NCBI GenBank assembly: GCA_039621445.1
Contig: CP154954.1
Span: forward strand, 61,129,858-61,193,857
DNA: 64,000 bases
Direction: 5' to 3'
DNA from: Euglena gracilis
Taxonomy: Eukaryota; Euglenida; Euglenophyceae; Euglenales
Shown: positions 42,072-54,342 of the stretch, piece after piece
Layout of the letters: each line of letters starts with the position of its first letter
Numbering within the stretch: position 1 is the stretch's first letter
Program-made: the position numbers and the translations under genes
The notes under the pieces: generated by a model
Told to the model about the DNA's origin: nothing
The model's input: the letters and a program-made list of their open reading frames with translations, nothing else
Databases searched by the model: none

Positions 42072-43063
42072 GTGGGTGACCCTTTAAATCACCTTTAAAA
42101 CCTAAAAATTTTAATTTTTTTACGTGGTAAAAAAAACACCCCCTACTTGCCTACAACAGGCACACCCCTGCGGGACCCAGCCCCTAAAATGGCCTAAAAT
42201 GGCCTAAAATGGCCTAAAATGGGAAAAATTTTGTTGCACAACAATTTTTTTTGTGAACAACTGTAGCCATTCAGGTAATGACTTTTGGTTCTTTTGTCAA
42301 TGTGGACGGCGAACAGTGGTTTTGGTGGAGGAGCAATTCCCCTTGAAAAAAGGACATTTTTCGCATCCTCCGGTGCCTTCGGCGCTGGGGGTGTGCACAC
42401 AACCCACAAAAATCGACTCTGGGGTTTCGAAAATGCTCTTCCCCCGTGACTGTTCACAGCACCCATGGGGTACCCAAGGTGTTCCTTGAAAAAGAATCCT
42501 GCACACCAATGTTTAAAAGTGGACAAACATTCTTGTCCAATGACGTCCCAAGGAGATTGAGAGCTTTCGGATATAAAACTTGTGAACAGCCTTCCCTCTG
42601 GCCATCCTTGCCTTGGAAGATTTGACCTCTGTAGAAGGGATGATGATGGAAATGTGTTGGGGTTGGTCAGGACCCCCTGTGGCAAGTGGGGGCACCCCTT
42701 TCCATCGCATGCAACATTTCGCTTCTTTTCAGGGTTTTCAAGGCATTTTTCACTTTTTAAGGTTGCTATTTCACAAGGGAAATCCAACGGCCATCTGCGG
42801 ATCGAATGGAAAAATCCAAAAAAATTCCGGAACCCGTATTTTTTTTGGAATTTGTGTGAATTGAGAATGTCCCAGCGATGCCAGAAACTTTTTTGGCTTG
42901 TTTTTGCCGAGATTTTGCAACTTCATTCCAGGCTTGAATTTCGAAATTTTTCCCATTTTTTTTAAAGAGGATTTTCAAGTTTTTTTCAGGCGCGCAAACC
43001 ATAGCACAAGGCACCCTGGGTGTCTGTTTCTCCCCACGTGCTTGTTAAACTCTGTTGACAAAG

Positions 43064-43282
43064 GACAGCAACACAGATGCTTGCCGACCAGCTTGGCTGT
43101 AGCACTCGAATGCGGTACCACGAGGGTCGTGCTGACTTTTCTGTTTTCAATGCCACACGGGTCAGCATCTCGTACAAGCAGACCACACTCACCATTGGTA
43201 TCGATTCCCGAAATCGAAATGATTGGCTGGAGTGCATCACAGTACGGATGCAGATGGGCTCTGACTGGCTGAAAACCGCAAG
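43064..43282 (+). CDS. lectin gene exon E
   Basis: Reads QLGCSTRMRYHEGRADFSVF, then RVSISYKQTTLTIGIDSRN, then DWLECITVRMQMGSDWLKTA. These are the conserved GC, YHE-R-DF, S-Y-L-V-ID and DWLK-steps of the domain. The start is placed at the only acceptor giving the phase left by exon D (an AAAG|G). The alternative ACACAG|ATG at 43077 would need a different donor. Donor AG|GTATCA, phase 2. Confidence 0.9.
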
Positions 43283-43310
43283 GTATCATGCATAGTTTGA
43301 GGTAAGAGCA

Positions 43311-43629
43311 CCATGCCCCCCCCCCATAGTGTCCCATTCATAGAATCATTTAGTCACTGGCCGACCCCCCCATGGGGGTGGGTGGGTGGTTGAATGGTTT
43401 TTTCAGAGTGACTACTGACTGGTTTTGGGAATTGTTGAAGTGACCTCCTTGGGGGTCAGTAAAAATTGTATGGTCTCACACCACTTTGCTTTCTGCCTCG
43501 CTTTGCCTCGGTCCACGCATCTCTATTAGCCAGACAGACCCCCCCCCCCAATAGTGTCCCCCCGATATTGTCCCATACCCACCCTGTCATGAGCCGGGTC
43601 TGGGACACTATCGGGGGGGGGGGGCATGG
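43311..43629. mobile_element. MITE with CCATGCCCC termini, hosting a second MITE
   Basis: Left CCATGCCCCCC then ATAGTGTCCC; right GGGACACTAT then a G run and GCATGG. The MITE at 43339-43472 is nested in it. Confidence 0.7.
43339..43472. mobile_element. small MITE of the CATACAAT family, copy 1
   Basis: Left CATAGAATCATTTAGTCACT then GGCCGACCCC; right GGGGGTCAGTAAAAATTGTA then TG. Matches the ends of 62955-63296. Confidence 0.75.
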
Positions 43630-44124
43630 CATGACTGCCAACTGCAGTATTAGCAAACAATTTCTATTCTTCCCACCAAACTAAGGTCCCCTGGATTGCT
43701 GGAACAAATTCCACATATAAGGAGACGAAGAAGGATAAGTGGGGGGGGGTGAAAATTTATGGTATTTTTTTTAGAATTTTGAGACCAAACAGTTTTTGCA
43801 GAATATGAATAAAAGCCTATTCAAACATGATACGTGCCGGAAAATGTTCCGTACTTTTGGGGCGGAAATAATTTTTGGGGGGGCAGGGTCGCTGAAGAAA
43901 GATTCAAAACCTCTCACCAGAAAAAGACTCACCAGGTTCTGACTTGGTTATTTTTTGGGGGACCGTTGTTTGACTGAATCTAAAGGATGCTAGCAGGAGT
44001 AACTGGGTTTTTTTTATGAGCCACAGTTGATTTATTCTTCAGGATTTTGAGAACTGTCAAGGTTTTGCTGCAGGTTTTGAATTTTTTTTGTTAATTTGTT
44101 TGGTGCATATTGTCAACCGCGACT

Positions 44125-44235
44125 CTAATTTTATAATATACATAATTATTATATGTATAATTGTAACATATAACGTATATAATATATAAAGAAAATATTA
44201 TTAAGATATATATCATAATTATACTAACCATTTAG
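44125..44235. repeat. A/T-rich low-complexity stretch
   Basis: About 110 bp of TA-rich sequence (TATAATATACATAATTATTA and similar), intronic. Confidence 0.85.
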
Positions 44236-44508
44236 AACTAAAACTGTTACTAAAACTGTGCCAGCTGTAAATAGACGAAGGTAACACCTCATTCTTATTT
44301 TGGGTCATTTGATCCTATGGCTTTTTCGGGCAGAAAAGAACCTCGTGTCAACAAACAAAAACGAGCTTCTTCTCAGCAAAATATTTCATGCAGTGATGTT
44401 GCACGCTGACCATGAAATTTTTTTGTTTGTTGCAAATGTGTGTGTTCTATTTCGTGTATTCGCGGTGTGAAATTGCTGAAAGAGCACAAAGTTTCCATTC
44501 TCTTTCAG

Positions 44509-44572
44509 GATTGGCTTCACAGCGACCACCAATGGCAATCGCGTAGACAACCATGATGTGGTGTCGCTGAAG
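44509..44572 (+). CDS. lectin gene exon F: end of lectin domain
   Basis: Acceptor CTCTTTCAG|, reading IGFTATTNGNRVDNHDVVSL. This is the family's closing TATTG-L-DNHD-(I/V)-(I/V)-S motif. Donor AAG|GTCTTA, phase 0. The next exon (VFPYAED) lies 7.3 kb away in matching phase. Confidence 0.92.
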
Positions 44573-47211
44573 GTCTTACTTGCTCTCTGCCAATCACAAT
44601 TTTCTGTAATGACAACAATTCGCATCCCTGTGCGCAGAATGTCCCCCCCCTTTTTTTGAAGGTGGATGCCTTTTTCCAGATATCCAAAGATTTTGCCAGA
44701 TTCAACCGACAACCCCCTTTGACATCAGAAGAGTGCCTGGGGTTCAGCCAGTGGGAGTGCCATTCCCCTTGACCACAGGGCCCCATCTTACCAGGCTCCC
44801 AGAAGGGCAAGTTTTTTCTTTCTGGCTTTTTCTTTCTTTGCCCAAATTCAGCAACCCCACAAAATCACATTTTCGTGCAAGCCAAGTTTTTAATCATTTT
44901 GAGGCTCTTTCAGCCACGCCAATTTTTTTTTGTCAGCTAATATTTAGGTGGCCCCTCCCCTTTCACTGGGTCCTAACCCTCCTTACCTCTTTTTTTCGCG
45001 AACTCCCCCCAGGTGAGCTGCGGACATGTCAGCTACCTGTCAAAGGGGGTGTTCCCCCCGCGTCCCCCCCCGCGTCCCCCCTGCGTCCCCCCCGCGTCCC
45101 GGATTTTGGCCGGGCACGTTTTTTGGTCGACCAAAGGAAAATTACATACAAATTTGGGTGACGCCAAAGAAAACGTGTGGGGGTGGTTGGGCCACGGTTC
45201 CCCCCCGCGTGCCCCACCCCCCCCGCGCGCCCCCCCCCCACCCCCCCCCCCCCGCGTCCCGAACCACCCCCAAAGTCAGAGGGATTTTTTTTGAAGCCTG
45301 GACCACAGGGGGATCAGGTGGTCGGTGGGGGTCTGGGTGAGTGGGTAGTGGGTCCCCCATGGAGGTTTCCAATTTTTGAAATTTTGCACCGACCCCCCAA
45401 AGTGTGTCCCCGGGGCCCCCTTCCCCCCCCTTAGCATTAAGTGAGTGTTGGTTTTGTGCAGGGGGAGGGGGTGGTCCCTGGCCACTCACCACGCAGCAAA
45501 CTGGGCCAGAAGCGAAGTTAGCGCCGGCCATAAACAGACAAGAAGCCTTAGTGCAACTAAGGGAGGGGGTCGGACCACGCCCGGCGGGGGGGGGGGGGCT
45601 GACCACCGGGTTGGGGGTGCAGGAACCCCCTGGAACCAAAATTTTTTTCCCCAGCACTTCGGGCTAGGTAAGTTAAGTTCTTGCCATATATACATTTTTT
45701 GTTGATTTTTTTTTAAAAGTTTTAGGTCTCTTACGCCCAAAGAATTCCCGGCGTTTTTTTTTCTGACATGGGAGAGGGGGTCCAGACCATACCATTGCTT
45801 AAGGTGTTTCCGACCGCCCCCCCCCCCCCCCCGGGGGGGGGACTTTTCGGATTGACTGACTGGTGTTTGGCTCCAGAACCCCCAACGGTGGGTAGGCCAG
45901 GATTGGCCGAAAGTGACCGCCCGGCGCCAAAGGCGCCGGAATTTTTTGGGGGTTTTTGGTCAAAATCCATTGATTTTGAGCCATTTTTGGCCGAGTGACC
46001 AAAGTGACCGACCCCCCCCCCCCCTGGGAAGGGGTGACTGGTTTTTGAATGATTCAAGGGGGTTTAGTACCATGCCCCCCCCCCGGGGTTGGGGCAGGGG
46101 AGTACCCCCAGGGAGGGTGGTACCCTCCTCGCTTTAAAAATCCCTGGGGAGTGCGGCAATACTCTGCCACAATGCAGATTTTGCTAAATTTCACAACTGA
46201 TTGCATAATGCACCCTCTATTCAACTTTGCAATTTCGTTGACCCAAAGAATTCAGACATATTACCATATTACACTGCCTTCCAAGAACTGTACTCAATTT
46301 AGTAGCAAATGTCTGGATTTCCACGTTGCTTGTCTTTTCCTTTTGGCACGGGGAAACCCTGTGGTAGAGCAGGGTGCTTTTGTGGAGAACCGACGTTTTC
46401 ACATGGGTTCCAAGTAGGTGCTCATATTTATCTAGACACTGCTCTGTTGTGCACATTGCATGCCTTTTGCTACATCCTGCATGAATCAGGGCTTGTTAAA
46501 TGGAAATGCGTAAAAAAGGTCTCTTAAGTACAAAAAAAACTTATCTCACGTCATGAATACATGAGATATATGCTGCAACCTTTGTGAGATTCAGCTTCCC
46601 TCATTGCCACAAGGTTCAACCGCACCTTGTCGCACTTATGATTTCAACTGGCGACATTGACTGGCATTTGAACTGCAATGAATCGAAATCAAGCAATCAA
46701 GAAATTCAAAGCCCAATGGGGGTGCGGTCCCCGTGACCCCCCCCGTGACCCCCCCCCCGTGACCCCCCCCCGTGACCCGCAAATGAGGGGTGCGAAATTT
46801 TTGACTGTGCTTTTTTTGCCAGAGAATCGATGGGCAGCGATTTGTGCCTTCCATGTTCTCACCGAGTCCACCCACAAGGTCCCCGAAACTGCCATTTGCC
46901 CCCCGTGACCCCCCCCCGTGCCCCCCCCCCCCCGTGACCCGCGCCACCCCCAATCACAACAACCTCCAAAAAAAAAGCCTCCAAATGTACCAAGAAATTC
47001 CACCAATATGAATTTGGTTAAATACCCAATTTTTTACAGAATTTTTTTTAACCGTGATTCTGGACTGGTGTTAGTTTACCGTGGGTCCTGATGGATTTGA
47101 ATATGGGCAGAGCAAAACGGGGACTGCAAAGTTGGATGCAAAGTCGTCGGGAAACAGATAAAACAACAGATAAAACAGATATTTTTCAGCTGTCAGCGAA
47201 CCACACCGACG

Positions 47212-47407
47212 TAACCCCCCCCCCAAATAACCTGGCAGGGTGCCAGGTTATTGGAACCAACTTTTGGCCCTGCCCCCCAGGGTAGTAAAGGAATTCCCCT
47301 ACAAAGGGGGTGCCAAGTTACTGGAACCATCTTTTTTGCCCCTGCCCCGCCAAGTAATTCGACCACTGCCAGGAGCAAGGGCCCGCAAGGTTATGTGGGG
47401 GGGTTTA
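47212..47407. mobile_element. MITE of the AATAACCTGGC family, copy 1
   Basis: Left TAACCCCC with AATAACCTGGCAGGGTGCCA; right GCAAGGTTATGTGGGGG with TTTA. Shares GGTGCCAAGTTACTGGAACC with 60427-60642. Confidence 0.8.
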
Positions 47408-48908
47408 GGTGCTTTGGCTCAATGGAATCTTACGTCCAATCTCAATGGAATCTAACGTTATATTCCAGTATCAAAATTTTGTCAAAATCTTGTCGTTTTT
47501 TTTATATTTTTTTTCGAAACTCAATGATTTACCAAATTTTGTGAACTGTGACAGTGTTTTTTACCGCAATTTTCGCCAAAGGTAATATTTGTATAATATG
47601 CATAACATCAACGTCAAACAGAGATCTTTTGGCCACAGTTGGCAACTTGTTTTTTTAGACGCAGTTTTTTGTTTTTTTTAATTTAACAAACGAGGTTTTG
47701 CACAAAATTTTTTTGAATTCATATTCTGAATCAGTTTTGGCAACTTCTGGATCATTTTTGTCAAAAAATCTTTCCACAAAAATGAAAAAGTCATTAAATT
47801 GCAATTATATGATTTTTTTTTGTAATTTTGGAGGTTTTTGATCAATTTTTGGCATTTTTTTGAATTTAGTAGGATTCGAAATATGGTTTGAATGTTTCAT
47901 AACGAGTTTTTTTCAATGAAATTTTTCTGTTTTTTTTTCTGTTTTTTTGGGTGTTTTTTTTCTTCAAAAAGAACTCGTTATTTTGTTTTTTGCTTTAAAA
48001 AGAGCTACCCCGACCTGTGGGGTCAGACCTCTCAAATAATGCACCGGGCTCGAAGGCAGTTCCCAGAACCACGAGGGATCAACGCTTCCAGGCATGGCCA
48101 GGGGCCATGTTTTGGGAGGAGGACTTGTGTGATATTTCCCCAGTTGCATCCCCCCACATTTTTTGGCAGAAAAGCCGGAAATGGTTACGTGGCGGCCAAA
48201 GGCCGGATGCCACAAAGCAAAGCGTTTTGTGGAAGAAGGAAAAAGGACATGCCTTTTGCTTTCAAATTTGGCTTTTTTTGAGGGGGAGATGGTGGGTGTG
48301 TGGGCATAATTTTGTTGACTTTCAGTTTGGTTTGGTGAGCATTTCCAAAAAAAATGGTTGCCTGGTGGACAATCCCTCGTCTGTGCCTTTGTGGGGGAGT
48401 GTGGGGATTACTATCGGACGCATTCTTTTTTGACCAACTGCGTTGCCATCACCTCGGGGTGGAACACCTGGCAGCTGAAACCTGTGGTACCAAAAATGGG
48501 ACCACTACTGTCGACCCCATGTGTGTTTTTTTTGTGTAAACCGACTTTTTTCGTTTTGAAAATGGTGGTTACCACCTCCCCTGACCGGGGGGGGGGGAAC
48601 CCCCGTCTGCTGAAGTCAATGAGACACAAAACGTTGTTTTAAACCTTTGGTCCTGCCACCGTCCCCCCTGTTCTGTGGTGCCCAGTGATTGCGCAGGCAC
48701 TCAACCTCCTCCCCATCCCGGCCTTTTCTTGTCGTGTTTGAGGGTTGTTCTGGGGAGTAGGCGGTACCAGAAAACTTTAGCAACCAGTGGCGCAAATACC
48801 AATCGTCATACCCAAACCCGGTGGTCCCAAATGGTGATGTGCCGTGGTGCCTATCAGAAGGGGCATGCAGAGCAGACGCTGTGCACGACTGGAGGGATGC
48901 TGTGGCCT

Positions 48909-49136
48909 CAGGGGTTTTTTTTAGTCGTGGACCCCCGGGGGGGGGGAGGGGGGGTAGGGTGGGTGGGTCCGGCCGAGCCCCCCCCCCCCCGGGGGGGGCC
49001 CCCCCGGGGGGGGGGCCCCCGGAGGGGGGTGGGATATATTTTTCGGCGCCGAAGGCGCCAAAAAAGTGCTATTTTAGCACTTTTCGCGATTTTTTCAGCA
49101 TTTTTTTGTGGGTCCCCCGGTCTTAAAAAACCCCTG
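48909..49136. mobile_element. 228-bp hAT-like MITE with perfect 8-bp TSD
   Basis: TGTGGCCT at 48901-48908 and 49137-49144. Ends CAGGGGTTTTTTTTAGTC and, inverted, CAGGGGTTTTTTAAGACC. The core has GGCGCC-GAA-GGCGCC (49045-49059), then AAAAGTGCTA with loop TTT and its complement. Confidence 0.9.
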
Positions 49137-49451
49137 TGTGGCCTGCATGTGTCGCAGAGGGGTGCAAAACAGCAAATGTGGAATGCAAACAGCAGGCCAC
49201 CTGAGGCAGGCCACCAAGCCCTTCCCTAAAGGCATCCGTTGTGGGTTTAAGCATACCCTCCCCACCACTCTCTGAACGCAGACTCCATGCACACCCCAAA
49301 CATTTGCTAGTGCCCCCTCGTGCCCTGTTTCCAACACAGCACAGAACCTCCCTTCCACTCTAACCATTTAGACCGGTACCCCTTCTCACAACCACCCCTG
49401 GGAGCCACACTAACCATCCAAAACTTCAAAATGGCCCCTCTCTGAGGTTGG

Positions 49452-50844
49452 ATGCTGGACTAGAATGCGCTGTGCGCACTCTTGAGGCAGGAGAGCAGAA
49501 GGGGAGGAGCACTGGGTATCCATGAGAGTACGCACCTGCGCATTCCAAAAGGGGAAGTGGGCAGGTGTGCATTCTACGTGTTGTGGGGAGTTGTGTCTCG
49601 CACTCCAGAACCCAGTGCCAACACAGGGCAGAGCAACCCCCATCGGTGCGCTGGTGGCCTTTTTTGCTAGCAAATTCAGGGGCATCTCATGGAACAGGTG
49701 GATGCCGCCAGAGCAGGGTGGGTGTCTCTTTCGCTGCGCTTCCGCCTTGTGTGCTGAGTTGTTTGGCATGGCCCTGTGTGGCAACCTCCCACCAGTTAAT
49801 AGGGAAAACAAGAAGGGATTGCGCTGGTGCGCATTCACCCCGCTGTGTGTCTGACAGCAGCCTCTGCAGACAGGGTGTATGGAGAAACTGTGTGCAGATG
49901 TGCTTTCTTTGGCCTTCACAGCGGCCAGGGGTGGTGTTGTTTTCAGTGCTGGAGTGTCGATTCTGAGTACCTGTCCCAAGAAGGTTCTGTGTGGTGGGTA
50001 ACGTTTGTTGCCAACAAGGCCAGAGGTGGTGGTCCTCCTTTGCCATGTTTCGCTCCAGGGCTGCCTCAGATGTGTACACCCAAGCCGTGTGTGATTTCAA
50101 AGTCAGGCCAGCGGGGGGAGATGGCGTTGGTGGAGGCAAGCCCATTGGGAGCGTGGAAATTCGGCGGTGTGGCAGCAACTTAAAGAAATGCTCAGGATGC
50201 TTTTTTGTGCATGTGCGCGTTCGCCGACGTGTTCCTCATGCCATGAAGTACTGCCGGCCACAGTTGGGATTTGGGGTGTCTGTCACCAAGGAATTTCCTC
50301 TGGCACTGAAGTCTCTTTCTCTGCTGTTTTCCCACGGTGTGACAAACAGTGGAATGTGCTGAAAAAGCAGAACAAAAACATTCCTGGTTTTAGCAGTAAT
50401 TTTTTGTGATGTGTTTATGCCTGACTCACGGTCTCATTGGCCCAGAGTAATTTTGGGGCAAGGACTGATGATTGGTTTTCGCTTTGTTGAACCCATTTGG
50501 ATTGCGAAATCATTCACAATCAATAAATCAACCAATCGTGAAATAATCCACACGTTTACATACCATTTTTTTGGCGGGCGTCGTGCCACAGAATTTGCTA
50601 GAAAAAAAGCCCACCAGTGCACCGGTGGGGGGTTGCTCCTGCTGTGTTGGCACGGGGTTCTGGAGTGCGAGACACAACTCCCCACAACACGGAGAATGCA
50701 CCTGCGCAGTCCCCTTACAGAATGCGCAGGTGCGCACTCTCATGGATACCCAGTGCTCCTCCTCCCTGCTCTCCTGCAGCCAGAATCACATCCAGTCATT
50801 CAACGAATAGCCTCAAGAGTGCGCACATGCGCATTCTAGTCCCG
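49452..50844. mobile_element. foldback element with arms of about 270 bp
   Basis: The left arm (GGACTAGAATGCGC, GAGGAGCACTGGGTATCCAT, GGGAGTTGTGTCTCGCACTC, TTTGCTAGCAAATTC) is found inverted in the right arm at 50575-50844. The outermost bases are GGACTAGAATGCGC on both sides. The spacer of about 870 bp has no recognisable gene. Confidence 0.75.
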
Positions 50845-51182
50845 CATTCCCCCTTCGCACAGCCTGTGTGTCCATTCTGCAGGTGCGCATTTGCCAGGCG
50901 TGGGGCTCTCTGGCACTCCTGTTGTTTTCACCCCTGGGAGGGCTGTGTGTCCATGGCTGCAAGGAGTTCTTTCCCATGCTCACCCCCAGGTCTCCAGATC
51001 CTATTGCCAGGAACCATCAGCACGCATCAGTGAACGCACGGTGATAAATCCAGGTTGAGGCTGGCCTGCGTCACCTGTGTTCCACAAGCCATGCAGAGCG
51101 TGCTGATTGTTTGTCCAGCCACACACTGCACTTCAATCGTTGCAAAGCGGCTGCAAACGGCATGGCACGTAAACCCTCCACA

Positions 51183-51566
51183 AATAATACCCCCCCCCCA
51201 AATAATACCCCCACCCAAAAATAATAATACCCCCACCCCCCTGGGCCGGGACTTCGGTGACTGAGTTAATACCCCCCCCACAATTTCGGGCCGACGACCC
51301 GGATTTTGACCTGAAAATGTAGGTAAAAAATAACTGTCTTTGACAATGAATTCCAAAAAATCAATTTTTCTGGATCATCTGGCCTCCAAAAATGCTAATT
51401 TTAATGAGAAAGTGAAATAAATGACCACAAAGGGGATTTTGGGTGCTATTTTGGGTCTTATGGGATTTCGAAAAAATTCGAAAATTTTGGGGAGCTATAA
51501 CCTTCTCAGGCCGTGATTTCGGGCGAAAAAATAATACCTGGGGGGTGTTATTTGGGGGGGGGTTGA
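51183..51566. mobile_element. MITE with AATAATACCCCC termini
   Basis: CAAATAATACCCCCCCCC twice at the left, and GGTGTTATTTGGGGGGGG at the right. Located 350 bp before exon G. Confidence 0.6.
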
Positions 51567-51920
51567 CAAAACCAGAAATTGAGGGGTTGAGCTGGTCATA
51601 TTAAATTAAAACAGCACTGTTTTGAGGTGTTTTCACCCTATCTGGAAGAGGCACAGAACCATCTGGAATACACACATGCGCACTCCGATTCCGGAATGCG
51701 CAGATGCGCATTTTGACTAAAATGGCCAAAATTTTGTGACTCAACGGAAAGAACATTCCTTGCCGTCTAAGGTTGCCTCACAAGATTTTCTGCTGTTGAT
51801 TTTGGGTGCCTCACATATGGTTAGAAGATTGACATCCTTCCTTTCACCTTCATGTGGCTGTCCCCCCGTGCCCCCACAGGCCCCTTGTGGCCCCTTGTGG
51901 TCCCCCGTCCCCCCCCCCAG

Positions 51921-52067
51921 GTCTTCCCCTATGCCGAGGACATCCAGACTGCAGGCATCGAGGACGTCACCACGCCGGACCGCAACACGCTGGAGCACCT
52001 CGTGCAGCACCTGGAGCACCAGCTGGCCGCGGTGCAGGCAAGCCTGCAGACCAACATCCACGCCCAG
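51921..52067 (+). CDS. lectin gene exon G: stalk start
   Basis: Acceptor CCCCCCCAG|, phase 0: VFPYAEDIQTAGIEDVTTPD, then a heptad helix (LEHLVQHLEHQLAAVQASLQ). The end is uncertain: no GT lies in the right place. A GC donor CAG|GCAAGC after 52037 is the best formal site; CAG|GACTCT after 52067 would be non-canonical. Both leave phase 0. Confidence 0.75.
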
Positions 52068-52242
52068 GACTCTCCAGACACCCCACGGAGTCTCCCCCCT
52101 CCATCCTGGTGGTCCTGGTGGGGGACACCCTTTCACTTTTCGACACCGAAGGGATTTTCTCTTGCGAACTGCTATGGCGTGGAAGGGGGGGCCCCAACCC
52201 CACACCTCCAGCCCCTACCAGGCTTTCCCGTAAACCCCCCCT

Positions 52243-52453
52243 CCGTAATAGAAGCGGGGGTGCGCTCATAGCTGATTGCCGCCTCCGACGGCGAGGGTGC
52301 GCTTCTATTTGGACCCTTCCTGCCCGATTTTTGTTGATTTCCTTTAAAAAAATCTGATCAAATGGGGGGTGAGCTTGTAGTGGACCGCCGCCTTCGGTGG
52401 CGGGGGGGGGGGCCGCGCTTGCAGCGGCCCCACGCTTCTATTGGGGGGGGGGT
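52243..52453. mobile_element. MITE with TAATAGAAGCG termini
   Basis: Left GTAATAGAAGCGGGGG, right CCCCACGCTTCTATTGGGG, with GCCGCC/GGCGGC hairpins inside. Lies between exons G and H. Confidence 0.6.
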
Positions 52454-52588
52454 TTACCTGAGTAAAATGCAGCAGTTTCTCCGGGAGGCGCAAAACAACA
52501 CTTTGGCGACAAGCGCCCCAAAAAGCATCATTTTTTCTGTCATTTTCTGCTGCAATCGGCCTGCCCTGCCCCCGCCCTGCGGCAGCAG

Positions 52589-52664
52589 GAGACCCGCTCC
52601 CAGGACCGCATCCAGAAGCTGGAGGACAGCCTGTCCCTGAAACTGATGGGGGCCGTGGGCTGGC
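52589..52664 (+). CDS. lectin gene exon H: coiled coil
   Basis: Acceptor GGCAGCAG|, reading ETRSQDRIQKLEDSLSLKLM, GC-rich at third positions like its sister exons. The donor is C|GTTGCG at 52664 (phase 1) or GCC|GTGGGC at 52654 (phase 0). The first keeps the coiled-coil frame of exon I. Confidence 0.6.
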
Positions 52665-52774
52665 GTTGCGTCTGATCCGGCTTCCGCCAGCTTTGGGGGG
52701 ACAGGGTGCGGCCCTGCACCGTATGGGAGCAGGGCTGTAAGTTGGGTTTCCCCCTCTGCGCCAACCCACGTCAG

Positions 52775-52807
52775 CAGCGCTGGAGACCCGGATCCAGACC
52801 CTGGAGC
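52775..52807 (+). CDS. lectin gene exon I: short coiled-coil exon
   Basis: A 33-nt exon, ALETRIQTLE in the frame set by exon H, between CACGTCAG| and C|GTACAAG. Its length is a multiple of three, so it could be skipped without frame loss. Confidence 0.5.
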
Positions 52808-53477
52808 GTACAAGTGCTTAGGAGGGTTTTATTCTCTCTCCTCTTGGACGGCCGTCTGCAGAGCTGACGGATTTTCTGGTTTAGGACACTTGAAATCACA
52901 GAGGTGCTTAATATTTTATCGACTTCAGGTAAAGCCAGGGCTGAACAGGAATCCTGGAAGCCCTCTGGGTGGTGGTGGGCTTTGATCCCATCCAACCCTG
53001 CCTTGACTTCTAGGCGTGCAGGATTTTTAGTTGAGGTTTTCCGTGCAAACTGCCATTGTGGGATGGGGTGACCCCCACTTCCAGGTTCGCCCCCCACCAG
53101 GCCTTCCCAAACTGCCCAGGTTGAATCCCCTCCTCAAATGACCCCCCAAAATAAGAACCACCCAGACCGATTGAGCAAAAATTCAAAGTAAGACTGGCAC
53201 TGTAAAGATCCAGAGACAATGGACGTTTTTTTTTTTTTGACATTTACCAAAAATCACAAATTTTGGGCACGAGAATGATGAAAATGCAATGGAACATGAG
53301 ACCACCATTTATTTTGGGAAGGTTTCTTATTTTCGGGTTTTTATTTGACCGCTTCCTCCCCCACAAAAGCATTATTTTCACAGGTCCCAAATTTTTGAAT
53401 TTCAAAGATTTTGTTTTGAAAGTACCCTCTTGACCCTCTTGACCCTCTTCTTTAGATCCCTTGTTTGCTAAACCAGG

Positions 53478-53736
53478 CTTCTTTTTAAGACCCCCGGGGG
53501 GGCGGGAAAGGGGACCCCCCCCACCCACCCAGGGTGGCGCGGGACCCCCCGGGGGGGGGGCGGGGACCCCCCCAAAATCGGGCCCGCCAAGGGCAATTTC
53601 CAAAAATTTCGGCGCTTCGTGCCGAAAAGGTATACCCAGCGCCTCCGGCGCGGGACCCCCCCCCCTGGGGGGGCCGGCCCGGATCCACCCACCCCCCACC
53701 CCCCCCCCCCGGGGGGGCTGCTGACTTAAAAAGAAG
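53478..53736. mobile_element. MITE with CAGGCTTCTTTTTAAG termini
   Basis: Left CAGGCTTCTTTTTAAGACCC, right (inverted) CAGGCTTCTTTTTAAGTCAG. The core has GCGCC-TCC-GGCGC. Near-matching flanks TTGTTTGC and TTGTTTAC suggest an 8-bp TSD with a few extra bases. Confidence 0.65.
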
Positions 53737-53811
53737 CCTGTTGTTTACCCCTCTTGTGCAGTTTCACATTACCATCTTTTTTACCTCCCGTCAAGCAATT
53801 GCGCGACATAG

Positions 53812-53897
53812 AGTCCCTGAACCTGAAGCAGCTTCGAGACCAGGAAATGCAAGCCGAGGGCCGCATCTCCAAATTGGAGGAAGAGCTGAATTCCCAG
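53812..53897 (+). CDS. lectin gene exon J: coiled coil
   Basis: Reads SLNLKQLRDQEMQAEGRISK, then LEEELNSQ. Acceptor CATAG| at 53811 fits the phase left by exon I; GTCAAG| at 53795 would add QLRDIE and fit phase 0. Donor CAG|GTTCCC. Confidence 0.7.
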
Positions 53898-54295
53898 GTT
53901 CCCCCCCTTCTCTGTGACTGTGCCGCTTTACCTCCGGCGCGATGGTCTGTAAACTGCTATCATCCCTTTTTGGTTTTTTTTGTCACGGTGTGTGTCAAAA
54001 TGGCCCGTTCTGGACATCCACCGGCACGCCCTGTCAACAGCAGCCTTAGAGGCCTGTGCACGCCCCCTCTAACCCCATATCGTCTTCCGCTGCCGCCCAT
54101 GCTTTCCCGCCTGCCTGCCTGCCTGTCCTCCCCCCCCCCCGTGTGAGTCGGCCAGGGATGATTTTGCTGAGGAGTTGGTGCTGAGGAACCAATTTTCTTC
54201 CATCTCCCAAAAGCATCCCTGCCCCCAGGGGTATTGCATCGTTGGTGCCGCCCCAGCTTTGCACTGTCAGAATCATCCCTGTCCCCGTCAATCAG

Positions 54296-54342
54296 GTGCA
54301 TAAGACGATGCAAGCGCGGGTTGGTGCGCTGGAGTGCAAGGC
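54296..54342 (+). CDS. lectin gene exon K: coiled coil
   Basis: Acceptor CAATCAG|, reading VHKTMQARVGALECK, donor GC|GTAGCC, phase 2. The 2-nt overhang plus the first base of exon L makes an Ala codon. Confidence 0.65.

Larger units (their letters stand above)
44573..51920 (+). other. 7.3-kb intron of the lectin gene, packed with MITEs
   Basis: Contains CCCCGCGTCCCC arrays (45043-45260), a CCGGCGCC-AAA-GGCGCCGG hairpin (45921-45939), GTGACCCCCC arrays (46730-46935), MITEs at 47212-47407 and 48909-49136, a foldback element at 49452-50844, and an AATAATACCCCC-ended element at 51183-51565. Some additional lectin exon could be hidden, but none is needed: flanking phases and protein sense join directly. 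Confidence 0.7.

Noticed and set aside
45013-45740. Overlapping Pro-rich ORFs on both strands
   Set aside because: Produced by CCCCGCGTCCCC arrays of MITEs within the lectin intron.
48675-49229. 184-residue plus-strand ORF
   Set aside because: It runs through a MITE with exact TSD; no protein sense outside C/G runs.
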